A program made the translations under genes and the position numbers. Under the pieces are notes generated by a model. That model saw only the letters and a list, made by a program, of their open reading frames with translations. It did no database searches and was not told where the DNA came from. A DNA stretch of 64,000 bases from Streptomyces mangrovi (GTDB lineage Bacteria > Actinomycetota > Actinomycetes > Streptomycetales > Streptomycetaceae): the NCBI RefSeq assembly GCF_900114215.1, contig NZ_FOSG01000002.1:186001-250000 (forward strand). The letters run 5' to 3'. The first letter of the stretch is position 1. Each line of letters opens with the position of its first letter. Positions 7,641-15,073 of this stretch are shown in pieces.

Positions 7641-8570
7641 ATGACGACCGCGACCGATGCCGGACGGCTCCGGGACGCCCTCGGGCTGCTCAAGGACCGC
7701 GAACAGGTGGCCGAGCGCCTGCTCGAGTCGTCGGCCAAGCACTCCTTCGACCCCGACCGGGAGCTGGACTGGGACGCGCCCTTCGAGGAGGGCATGTGGT
7801 TCTGGCCGCCGGAGCTGGTCTCCCTCTACGGCACCCCGCTGTGGAAGCGGATGTCCGAGGAGCAGCGGATGGACCTCGCCCGCCGCGAGGCCGCCTCGCT
7901 CGCCTCGCTCGGCGTCTGGTTCGAGATCATCCTCATCCAGCTGCTGGTGCGGCACATCTACGACAAGCCCATGGACAGCTCGCACGTGCGCTACGCCCTC
8001 ACCGAGATCGAGGACGAGTGCCGGCACTCCAAGATGTTCACCCGCTTCATCTCCCGGGCGGGCGTGCGGCCGTACCCGGTCTCGCGGTTCCACCACAATC
8101 TGGCCCGGTTCCTCAAGACCGTCTCCACCACGCCCGGCTCGTTCACCGCGACCCTGCTGGGCGAGGAGGTCCTGGACTGGATGCAGCGGCTGACGTTCCC
8201 CGACGAGCGCGTCCAGCCGCTGGTGCGCGGCATCACCCGCATCCACGTCGTCGAGGAGGCCCGGCACGTGCGCTACGCGCGCGAGGAGCTGCGCCGCCAG
8301 ATGGTGAGCTGTCCGCGCTGGGAGGCGGAGTTGACCCGGATCAGCTCCGGCCAGGCGGCCCGGGTGATGTCCATATCCTTCGTCAACCCGCAGGTCTACA
8401 CGGACGTCGGACTCGACCGCCGCGAGGCGGTCGCCCAGGTGAGGGCCAGTGGCCACCGCCGCGAGGTGATGCAGACGGGCGCGCGGCGGCTGACGGAGTT
8501 CCTGGACGAGATCGGGGTGCTGCGCGGGGCAGGCCGCAGGCTGTGGCGGAGCTCCGGGTTGCTGGCGTAG
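7641..8570 (+). CDS. AurF-like diiron oxygenase
   Basis: 309 residues from ATG 7641. Two carboxylate/His motifs define the diiron site: ALTEIEDECRHSKMF (ExxxH, about residues 120-134) and HVVEEARHVRYAREEL (ExxxH, about 203-218). The whole looks like the p-aminobenzoate N-oxygenase AurF family (DUF3066-type) of metal-dependent oxidases. True AurF oxidises arylamines to nitro compounds, but this homologue stands next to a TetR regulator rather than a biosynthetic cluster, so the substrate is unknown. TTGACGG at 7558 is a possible -35. The 76-base gap to the TetR gene suggests co-transcription. Confidence 0.88.
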   Translation: MTTATDAGRLRDALGLLKDREQVAERLLESSAKHSFDPDRELDWDAPFEEGMWFWPPELVSLYGTPLWKRMSEEQRMDLARREAASLASLGVWFEIILIQLLVRHIYDKPMDSSHVRYALTEIEDECRHSKMFTRFISRAGVRPYPVSRFHHNLARFLKTVSTTPGSFTATLLGEEVLDWMQRLTFPDERVQPLVRGITRIHVVEEARHVRYAREELRRQMVSCPRWEAELTRISSGQAARVMSISFVNPQVYTDVGLDRREAVAQVRASGHRREVMQTGARRLTEFLDEIGVLRGAGRRLWRSSGLLA

Positions 8571-8646
8571 GGCGGTACGGGGGGAGCGGTGCGGGGCGGA
8601 CCGTGCGGACGGGACGGGGGCGCCCGGCGGCGGTTACGCTGCCCGC

Positions 8647-9369
8647 ATGACCGCCCCGGCATACCGCAGGCTCACCGTGGAGGAGCGGCGCGACCAGCTC
8701 ATCGGCGCCGCGCTGGTCCTCTTCGCACACCGCGCCCCCGAGGACGTCTCGCTCGACGACGTGGCCGCCGCGGCCGGCGTCTCGCGCCCCCTGGTCTACC
8801 GCTACTTCCCCGGCGGCAAGCAGCAGTTGTACGAGGCCGCCCTCGGCAGCGCGGCCGACGAGCTGCGGCGGTGCTTCGCCGAGCCGCAGAGCGGTCCGCT
8901 CAGCCGCAGGCTGTCGCGGGCGCTGGACCGCTACCTCGCCTTCGTCGACGGGCACGACGCGGGGTTCGCCGCCCTGCTGAGGGGCGGCAGCGTGGCCGAG
9001 ACGTCCCGGACGGACGCGATCGTGGACGGGGTGCGGCGGGCCGCGGCCGAGCAGATCCTGCTGCATCTGAGGGTGGAGCCGGGTCTGGAGCCGGGCCCGC
9101 GACTGCGGATGGCCGTCCGCACCTGGATCGCCGCGGTGGAGGCCGCCTCGCTGATCTGGCTCGACGAGGGCAAGCAGCCGCCGCTGCCCGAGCTGCGCGA
9201 CTGGCTGGTGGACCACTTCCTCGCCCTGCTCGCCGCCACCGCCGCCGGTGATCCGCGGGCGGCGCGGATCGCCCGCGCCGCGCTGGCGCTGGAGCGGCCG
9301 GACGGGCCGGCGGGCCGGCTGGTCCGGCAGGTGGCCCCGGTGGTCGGCGACGCCCTCCACCTGCTGTGA
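8647..9369 (+). CDS. TetR-family regulator
   Basis: 240 residues from ATG 8647. The N-terminal helix-turn-helix is clear: RRDQLIGAALVLFAHRAPED, then VAAAAGVSRPLVYRYFPGGK (residues 15-55). The C-terminal ligand domain ends with RLVRQVAPVVGDALHLL. It follows the diiron oxygenase in the same direction. This pairing recurs in Streptomyces as I remember, so it likely regulates the oxygenase and perhaps itself. No obvious palindrome is visible just upstream. Confidence 0.9.
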   Translation: MTAPAYRRLTVEERRDQLIGAALVLFAHRAPEDVSLDDVAAAAGVSRPLVYRYFPGGKQQLYEAALGSAADELRRCFAEPQSGPLSRRLSRALDRYLAFVDGHDAGFAALLRGGSVAETSRTDAIVDGVRRAAAEQILLHLRVEPGLEPGPRLRMAVRTWIAAVEAASLIWLDEGKQPPLPELRDWLVDHFLALLAATAAGDPRAARIARAALALERPDGPAGRLVRQVAPVVGDALHLL

Positions 9370-9379
9370 CACTGGAGCG

Positions 9380-9676
9380 GTGAGAAGCGAGGAGACGGCG
9401 TTCACCGGCGGGCCGATGGACGGGCGGGTGCTGCCCGTCCTGCTCGGCCCCACGGGGCGCCCGCCGAAGTACTACGAGATCCCCGTCCCCGGTCCGGCGG
9501 GCGGCCGGCCCGTCATCCACGTCTACCGGCTGGAGGCGGTGACCGGCGGCGGAAGGTGGTCGGTGCTGCCGCGCGGCTGGCGGTACGTGTACCAGCCGGA
9601 GGGCAGGCAGCGGCGCACTCCGAGGTGGCCGTGGAGCCGACCGGGCACAGGGGCCGGGGGAACCGGGGAACGCTGA
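9380..9676 (+). CDS. Small hypothetical protein
   Basis: 98 residues from GTG 9380, or 86 from ATG 9416 (MDGRVLPVLLGPTGRPPKYY). The ATG has GGAGACGG some distance upstream; neither start is decisive. Composition is typical of coding DNA, with RWSVLPRGWRYVYQPEGRQRR near the end. The frame begins 10 bases after the TetR stop and may be the last gene of that unit. I do not recognise a family. Confidence 0.6.
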   Translation: MRSEETAFTGGPMDGRVLPVLLGPTGRPPKYYEIPVPGPAGGRPVIHVYRLEAVTGGGRWSVLPRGWRYVYQPEGRQRRTPRWPWSRPGTGAGGTGER

Positions 9677-9741
9677 GCACAGAGCGCGGAGCGGCGACCC
9701 AACTCACCCCGGTTCTTGGGGAGTTGTAGGAGAACCTTAAG

Positions 9742-9755
9742 TGAGAGCGCTCTCA
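9742..9755. promoter_or_regulatory. LacI-type palindromic operator before GH64 gene
   Basis: TGAGAGCGCTCTCA is a perfect 14-bp palindrome differing from the CebR box only at positions 3 and 12. A second, partial copy (CGCGCTCTCAG) lies at 9778-9788, flanking TTGACC (9766-9771), a possible -35. The arrangement suggests a sugar-responsive LacI-family repressor specific for beta-1,3-glucan products; the repressor is not in this window. Confidence 0.65.
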
Positions 9756-9892
9756 GGCAAAAGTCTTGACCTTTGAACGCGCTCTCAGCACAGTGGGCCC
9801 ATCCGGCCCCTCGCCCCTCCGAGCCGCGGCCGGACGCACGGCTCTGCCTGTCGCGCCCATGCCGTTACCACGTCCGTCAGGAGATCCCCACC

Positions 9893-11170
9893 GTGGTGTC
9901 ACGCAGAAGGTTCCTCGGCCTGTCCGCCGCGGCCGTCTCGGCCCCCGTCATCGGTTACGCCGCCACCTCCCCGGGTTTCGCCGCCGGCCCGCCCGCCGGC
10001 GGGACCGCCGCCGTCCCGACCGTGCGGTTCGTCAACGAGACCGGCCGGGCCACCGCGTTCGCCTACGTCCACGCCGACGTGCCCGGCGGCGGACAGGGCT
10101 TCCTCAACCCCTCCACCGGCCGCCTGGACCCGATCCCCAACCCGGCCGAGCGGATGTACGACCTGAGCGGCTTCCTCGACTCGCACCGGGTCCCGTTCGA
10201 CCGGGACATCCCCCTCAACGACCACCTCACCGGCGGACGGGCGTACGTCTCACTCGGACAGAGCGTCTCCTTCTTCGCCAATCCCAACGCCGGCGGCGCC
10301 GCCGGCGCCCTCGTCCAGCCGTCGGCCGCCAACCCCGCCGATCCCTCGTACCGCATCGCCTGGGACTACTGCGAGTTCACCTACAACCCGGGCGGGATCT
10401 GGGGGAACATCACCTGCGTGGACGGCGTCGCCCTCCCCATCTCCCTCACCCTCACCCCCGGCAGCGGGCAGGTCCAGCACGTCGGCGGCATGCCCGCCGG
10501 CGGGACCGCGGCGCTGGCCGAGCGGCTGAGCCGGGCGGGTGGCGACTGGGGGAGGTGCGCGCTGTACGACGGCGGCCGGCTGGTGCGGGTCTCCAGTCCC
10601 GCCAAGCTCCCGGGCCTGGGCACGGAGGTGTTCGCCGGGCACTACCGCTCCTACGTCGACCAGGTGTGGCACGCCTACCGCGCCGACGGCGGCCGGGACC
10701 TGCGGATCGCCCTGGGCGACGTCTGGCCGGGGAGGACCGTCACCGGCCGGACCCACGGCGACAGGCTGGTCTTCGAGGGCATCACGGACGGCTCCCCGAA
10801 CTCCTTCGCCAGGCCGGGGACGGCCGGCACCACCGCCGAGGCCGACATCTTCGGCTGCGACGGCACCCTCCACGGGATCAACGCCACCCAGCAGGGGCGC
10901 ATCGCCGCGGTGCTGGGCGCCGCGCTGTGCCGCACCACGCTGCTGAGCAACCCCTCCCAGCCCGACGCGACCTCCGCGGAGTTCTACACCCACGGCCCCC
11001 GGCACGAGTACGCGCGGGCCGTGCACGAGCTCGCGGCCGACGGCCGCGGTTACGCCTTCCCCTACGACGACGTCACGCCCACCGAGGAGAGCGACCTGGC
11101 GGGTGCGGTGATGTACACCGAGCGGCCCGGCGACTGGGCTCTGGCCATCACCGTCAAGCGGCCCGTCTGA
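9893..11170 (+). CDS. GH64 endo-beta-1,3-glucanase (Tat-exported)
   Basis: 425 residues from GTG 9893 with CAGGAGAT upstream. A Tat signal (SRRRFLGLSAAAVSAPVIGY) is followed by AAGPPAG. The mature protein (VRFVNETGRATAFAYVH ... WDYCEFTYNPGGIWGNITCV ... ALAITVKRP) has the layout of GH64 laminaripentaose-producing beta-1,3-glucanases: a barrel plus thaumatin-like mixed domain, with catalytic acids expected in the EFTYN/NITCVD region. It hydrolyses beta-1,3-glucans such as fungal wall or laminarin outside the cell. It has no C-terminal binding module. The LacI-type palindrome 138 bases upstream suggests induction by the substrate. Confidence 0.9.
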   Translation: MVSRRRFLGLSAAAVSAPVIGYAATSPGFAAGPPAGGTAAVPTVRFVNETGRATAFAYVHADVPGGGQGFLNPSTGRLDPIPNPAERMYDLSGFLDSHRVPFDRDIPLNDHLTGGRAYVSLGQSVSFFANPNAGGAAGALVQPSAANPADPSYRIAWDYCEFTYNPGGIWGNITCVDGVALPISLTLTPGSGQVQHVGGMPAGGTAALAERLSRAGGDWGRCALYDGGRLVRVSSPAKLPGLGTEVFAGHYRSYVDQVWHAYRADGGRDLRIALGDVWPGRTVTGRTHGDRLVFEGITDGSPNSFARPGTAGTTAEADIFGCDGTLHGINATQQGRIAAVLGAALCRTTLLSNPSQPDATSAEFYTHGPRHEYARAVHELAADGRGYAFPYDDVTPTEESDLAGAVMYTERPGDWALAITVKRPV

Positions 11171-11172
11171 GA

Positions 11173-11202
11173 CGCCGGCCGGGCCGCTTCGCCCGGCCGG
11201 CG
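11173..11202 (+). terminator. Terminator after GH64 gene
   Basis: CGCCGGCCGGGC (11173-11184) pairs with GCCCGGCCGGCG (11191-11202) around CGCTTC: 12 perfect base pairs directly after the stop codon. Confidence 0.8.
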
Positions 11203-11291
11203 CCCCTGTCGCGGAGTTCTGACGCGTTTGCCGCAGCCGGGGCGCCGCTGCGGAGGCCAGTCCCGGCCCCGCGTGCCACGATCGCCGCAGG

Positions 11292-11317
11292 GCCTTCGCG
11301 GGGAAACCCGCGAAGGC
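11292..11317 (+). other. GAAA-tetraloop hairpin in leader of coiled-coil gene
   Basis: GCCTTCGCGGG (11292-11302) pairs perfectly with CCCGCGAAGGC (11307-11317) around a GAAA loop. It ends 30 bases before the GTG at 11348. GH64 already has its own terminator, so this is more likely a 5' leader element (stability or attenuation). Confidence 0.6.
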
Positions 11318-11347
11318 GGTGGCGGTGCGGAGCGCGGAGGTGATCCG

Positions 11348-12028
11348 GTGTCGAGGGTGCGGGTCCGTCTGGTGCGGGCGGTGGTGGCGGCGGTGACCGG
11401 TGCCGCGGTCGCCGCGGGGCCGGGGCCGACCGCCGCCGCTGCCCCCTCTCCCCCGCCCCCTCCCTCGGCCCCGGCGGCCGGTGACGCGCCCGTCAGCGAA
11501 CTGCTGACCCGGATGCGGGACCTGTACCGGCGGGCCGAGACCGCCGGCGAGACGCACGGCGCCGTCGAACAGGAGGCGTCCGAGCGGCGCGGGAAGGTCG
11601 ACCGGCTCCAGCGCGAACTGGCCGGCGTCCGCGTACGGCTGGCCGAGGCCCGCGACGAGGCCGGACGGCTGGCCAGGCAGCGCTACCGGAGCTCCTCCGA
11701 GGTGCTTCCGCCCTCCCTGCGGCTGCTGTTCGGCCGCGACGAGCGGGAGGTGCGGACACTGCTGGAGCACGGACGGGCGGTGGAGCGGGTGCTGGGCGAC
11801 CGGGCGGCCGCGGCGGCCCGGCTGTCGGCCGAGGAGCGGCGGCTGGACCGGCTCGCGACCCGGGCGCGCGGCGCCCTGGACCGGCAGCTCACGCTCGCCG
11901 CCGACAGCGGGCGGCGGCGGGACGCGGCCGGGCGGCGGCTGGCGGAGGTGGAGCGGGCGCTCGCCTCGCTCGGCGACGGTGAACTGGCCGCGCTGCGCCG
12001 TGCGGAGGCGGCGCGGCGCGGCCGGTGA
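11348..12028 (+). CDS. Exported coiled-coil protein
   Basis: 226 residues from GTG 11348, preceded by CGGAGGTGAT. A hydrophobic Ala/Val start (VRAVVAAVTGAAVAAGPGP) looks like a signal peptide or anchor, followed by a Pro-rich linker and about 170 residues of predicted coiled coil (heptad-rich EASERRGKVDRLQRELAGVR and LADRAAAAARLSAEERRLD-like stretches). The layout resembles the N-terminal coiled coil of NlpC/P60 and RipA-type hydrolases, but the catalytic domain is absent and the frame ends naturally. It may be a regulator or scaffold of wall hydrolases; that is inference. Confidence 0.75.
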   Translation: MSRVRVRLVRAVVAAVTGAAVAAGPGPTAAAAPSPPPPPSAPAAGDAPVSELLTRMRDLYRRAETAGETHGAVEQEASERRGKVDRLQRELAGVRVRLAEARDEAGRLARQRYRSSSEVLPPSLRLLFGRDEREVRTLLEHGRAVERVLGDRAAAAARLSAEERRLDRLATRARGALDRQLTLAADSGRRRDAAGRRLAEVERALASLGDGELAALRRAEAARRGR

Positions 12029-12059
12029 CGGACGCCCGGCAGGGCGGCGAGAGGGCCGC

Positions 12060-13298
12060 TCAGGCCGAGGCCAGGCTCGCCAGGTACGCCTGCGCCTTCT
12101 CCGGGTCGAAGAACCAGTTCTCCAGGTCGGACGGGTCGCTGAAGGCATTGGCGAAGCGGTTCGCCAGCTCCTGGTGCTCCATGCCCGCGCCGATCAGCTG
12201 CAGCACGTGCTCCGGCGGCGGCGCCAGCAGCCCGTTCGACCACTTGGTGACGTGCCGGGCCGTGTCCTCCCAGAAGCGCTCGAAGGTGGCCCGCATCCAC
12301 TCCTCGTCGAACGGCCTGTCCCCGTGCTCCAGGATGGAGGCCAGGTAGGAGGCGGCGCACTTGGAGGCAGTGTTGGAGCCCTGGCCGGTGATCGGGTCGT
12401 TGGCCACCACCACGTCCGCCACGCCCAGCACCGCGCCGCCCGAGGGGAGGCGGCCGACCGGCTTGCGGACGGTCGGCGCGTAGCGGCCGGCGAGTGTGCC
12501 GCCCGCGTCGGTCAGCTCGACCTTGCGGGCCCGCTCGTACTCCCACGGGGTGAAGCGCTTCATCAGCTCCAGCGTGAGGTCCAGGTGCTCGGCGGGGTCC
12601 TTGACGCCCTGGAAGACGTCCAGCGGGCCGCCGGGGATCCCCTCCCAGAACAGGATGTCGCAGGCGCCGGAGACGGTGTAGCCGGGGATCATGAACAGCT
12701 CGCCGACGCCCGGCACCAGGTTGAAGCGCACCGCCAGCATGTCGGGGTGCTCCGGGCGCCGCTCCAGTCCGTGCACGTAGGACACCGCCAGCGCGCGCTG
12801 CGGCTTGTCGTACGGCGAGCGCGAGGCGTCGCGCTCGAACATCGTCACCAGCTCGCCCTTGCCGGCCGCGACGAGCACCAGGTCGTAGGTGCGGGCGAAG
12901 AAGTCCAGGTCGGAGACGGCCGCGCCGTGGATGACGAGCTGGCCGCCGCGCTGGGCGAAGGTCTCCAGCCAGCCGGCCATCTTCACGCGCTGGTCGATCG
13001 ACTGGGCGTGGCCGTCCAGGTGGCCCACCCAGTCGATGGGGCGGGACCCCTCGGGGCCGACGACGGAGACGCCCAGGCCCTCGGTGCGCGGGCTCTGGTC
13101 CTCCCAGAAGTTGATCTCCAGGTCGCGCTCGTGCTGGAGGGCCTGGTCGAACATGCACTGGGTGGACATGACCCGGCCGCCGCGGATCTCGTCCGCCGTG
13201 CGGTTCGACATCACGGTGACCTCGTAGCCGTGCGACTGGAGGCCGAGCGCGAGCTGGAGACCGGACTGGCCGGCTCCGACGATGAGTATCTTCCGCAT
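12060..13298 (-). CDS. Styrene-monooxygenase-like FAD oxygenase
   Basis: 412 residues from ATG 13298. MRKILIVGAGQSGLQLALGL is the N-terminal Rossmann FAD-binding GxGxxG motif; VLGVADVVVANDPITGQGSN is the second FAD motif (GD-like). The middle region (DILFWEGIPGGPLDVFQG) and overall length match StyA-type two-component flavoprotein monooxygenases that epoxidise aryl alkenes or oxidise indole with a separate flavin reductase. No StyB reductase is nearby. It lies 102 bases after cvnD in the same direction, so it may be the effector enzyme of the conservon, much as cytochrome P450s close other conservons. Substrate unknown. Confidence 0.88.
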   Translation of the reverse strand: MRKILIVGAGQSGLQLALGLQSHGYEVTVMSNRTADEIRGGRVMSTQCMFDQALQHERDLEINFWEDQSPRTEGLGVSVVGPEGSRPIDWVGHLDGHAQSIDQRVKMAGWLETFAQRGGQLVIHGAAVSDLDFFARTYDLVLVAAGKGELVTMFERDASRSPYDKPQRALAVSYVHGLERRPEHPDMLAVRFNLVPGVGELFMIPGYTVSGACDILFWEGIPGGPLDVFQGVKDPAEHLDLTLELMKRFTPWEYERARKVELTDAGGTLAGRYAPTVRKPVGRLPSGGAVLGVADVVVANDPITGQGSNTASKCAASYLASILEHGDRPFDEEWMRATFERFWEDTARHVTKWSNGLLAPPPEHVLQLIGAGMEHQELANRFANAFSDPSDLENWFFDPEKAQAYLASLASA

Positions 13299-13400
13299 GG
13301 CGGTTCTCCCCTGGAGTGCCTGGGTGATGGGGTTCCTGGGTGTGGGGGGTTCGTGGGGCGCCGGTGCGTGGAGCGCCGGTGCGGGACCGTGAGTCGCCGG

Positions 13401-14018
13401 TCAGGCGGGGGTGAGGTCCAGCGCGTGGCCGACGAGCGCCGTCAGCGAGTCGATGACCGTGTCCCGCTTGCGCGCGTCCATGATGACGACGGGCACGCGG
13501 TCGGGGACGGACAGCGCCTCACGCACGTCCTCGGCCTCGTAGTACTCCGTCCCCTCGAAGTGGTTGACGGCGACGACGTAGGGCAGGGCGCAGCTCTCGA
13601 AGTAGTCGAGCGCCGGGAAGCAGTCCTCCAGCCGCCGGGTGTCGGCCATCACCACGGCGCCGATCGCGCCGCGCGCCAGGTCGTCCCACATGAACCAGAA
13701 GCGCCGCTGGCCGGGGGTGCCGAACAGGTACAGCACCAGGTCGGCGTCGAGGGTGACGCGGCCGAAGTCCATGGCGACCGTGGTCGTGGTCTTCTCGGGG
13801 GTGGCGGTGAGGTCGTCGGTGTCCTCGCTGGCCTGGGTCATCACCGCCTCGGTGGTCAGCGGTTCGATCTCGGAGACCGAGCCGACGAAGGTCGTCTTGC
13901 CCACGCCGAAGCCCCCCGCCACCACGATCTTGACGGAGATCGGGGCGCGTCCGCGCTCCTCCTGCCAGGGCTGGAGCTTCTCGGCGCTCTGTGCCGGGTC
14001 GTTCACGGCGTCCACCAC
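13401..14018 (-). CDS. cvnD: Conservon small GTPase CvnD
   Basis: 205 residues from GTG 14018. The Ras/Arf-like G-domain is clear: GGFGVGKTTFVGSVSEIEPL contains the P-loop, LFGTPGQRRF the G3 motif (DxxG replaced by GTPGQ, as usual for CvnD), and VAVNHFEG the G4-equivalent. These membrane-associated GTPases interact with the roadblock-type CvnB and the DUF742 CvnC. It is the fourth gene of the cvnABCD array, separated from cvnC by about 105 bases with a short tandem repeat rather than the tight overlap seen between the others. Confidence 0.93.
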   Translation of the reverse strand: MVDAVNDPAQSAEKLQPWQEERGRAPISVKIVVAGGFGVGKTTFVGSVSEIEPLTTEAVMTQASEDTDDLTATPEKTTTTVAMDFGRVTLDADLVLYLFGTPGQRRFWFMWDDLARGAIGAVVMADTRRLEDCFPALDYFESCALPYVVAVNHFEGTEYYEAEDVREALSVPDRVPVVIMDARKRDTVIDSLTALVGHALDLTPA

Positions 14019-14030
14019 GGGTCTTTCTCG

Positions 14031-14063
14031 GGGTCTGCGTCGGGTCTGCGTCGGGTCTGCTTC
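14031..14063. repeat. Three 11-bp tandem repeats between cvnC and cvnD
   Basis: GGGTCTGCGTC occurs at 14031-14041 and 14042-14052, and GGGTCTGCTTC at 14053-14063. The array sits in the only loose junction of the conservon and may space the cvnD translation start. Confidence 0.7.
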
Positions 14064-14123
14064 GGTGTCTGTGCCCGGCTTCCGCGCCGGACGGGGTGCG
14101 GGAGGAGGTACGGGAGGGGCTCG

Positions 14124-14513
14124 TCAGAGCCTTCGGAGTCCGCCCAGCACCCTCTCCAGCAGTGCGCGGTCGGGGCGGTCGTTGTCGTAGCCGGTGCCGT
14201 AGACCCGGATGCGCCCCTGGTCGGCGAGGTCGCTGAGCAGTACGCGCACCACGCCCAGCGGCATCCGCAGGCGGGCGGCGATCTCGGCGACCGAGCGCAT
14301 CCGGCGGCACAGCTCGACGATGGCCCGCATCTCGGGCATCACCCGGTCGCGCAGGCCCCCCGAGGTCAGCTCCAGACGTGCTTCGGGGGCCTCGATGGCG
14401 GCGACGAGGGTCTCCACCAGCAGGACGTGCCCGAAGCGGGTGCGGCCGCCGGTCAGGGAGTAGGGGCGCACGCGCGCGGGTTTGCGTACGGGCAGCGGGC
14501 TGTGGGATGTCAC
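14124..14513 (-). CDS. cvnC: Conservon DUF742 protein CvnC
   Basis: 129 residues from GTG 14513, whose GTGA overlaps the cvnB stop codon by 4 bases (translational coupling). The sequence (VRPYSLTGGRTRFG at the start, ELCRRMRSVAEIAARLRMPL, then VVRVLLSDLADQGRI) is the conserved DUF742 winged-helix-like fold. DUF742 proteins in conservons contact the GTPase and roadblock subunits; their molecular task is not fully defined. Length matches the family. Confidence 0.93.
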   Translation of the reverse strand: MTSHSPLPVRKPARVRPYSLTGGRTRFGHVLLVETLVAAIEAPEARLELTSGGLRDRVMPEMRAIVELCRRMRSVAEIAARLRMPLGVVRVLLSDLADQGRIRVYGTGYDNDRPDRALLERVLGGLRRL

Positions 14514-15073
14514 TGGTCCAGCTCCATCGACGTGCGCAGTTCGGTGCGGAGTTCGGGGGTGAGGACGTGTCCGGCCCGGCCGACGAAGAGGGCCATGTGG
14601 TACGCGACGACGCTCATGTCGCAGTCGGGCGCGGCGTGGACGCCGAGCAGCGAGCCGTCGCTGATCGACATCACGAACAGGCTGCCCTCGTCCATCGCGA
14701 CCATGGTCTGCTTGACGGGCCCGGCGTCCATCAGCTTGGACGCGCCCTGGGTGAGGGAGCCGAGGCCGGAGACGATGGTGGCCAGGTCGGCGCCGGAGTC
14801 CCTGGGACCGCGCTCCGGCCGCCCGCCCGGCTCCCGGCGCGGGGCGGCGCCGTCCGCGCGCTCCCCGCCACCGTTCTCCCCGCGGTCCGGTCCGCCGCCG
14901 GGACCGGTGGCGCCGGCCGTTCCGCCCGGTTCGGAGGAGAGCAGGAGCAGGCCGTCGGAGGACACCACGGCGACGGACCGTACGCCGGGGACCTCGTCGA
15001 CCAGATTGGACAGCAGCCAGCGCAGGTTGCGTGCCTGCCTGCTGGGCGTGTGTGCGGTGGTGGGCGCGTTCAC
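14510..15073 (-). CDS. cvnB: Conservon roadblock/LC7 protein CvnB
   Basis: 187 residues from GTG 15073; its GTGA overlaps the cvnA stop. The roadblock/LC7 fold is visible in LVDEVPGVRSVAVVSSDGLL and later IVSGLGSLTQGASKLMDAGP. Compared with most CvnB proteins (about 137 residues) it carries a low-complexity insertion of roughly 45 residues rich in Gly, Asp and Arg (about residues 45-95, [20 protein letters not shown]). Roadblock proteins act as partners of Ras-like GTPases, here CvnD. Confidence 0.92.
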   Translation of the reverse strand: MNAPTTAHTPSRQARNLRWLLSNLVDEVPGVRSVAVVSSDGLLLLSSEPGGTAGATGPGGGPDRGENGGGERADGAAPRREPGGRPERGPRDSGADLATIVSGLGSLTQGASKLMDAGPVKQTMVAMDEGSLFVMSISDGSLLGVHAAPDCDMSVVAYHMALFVGRAGHVLTPELRTELRTSMELDQ

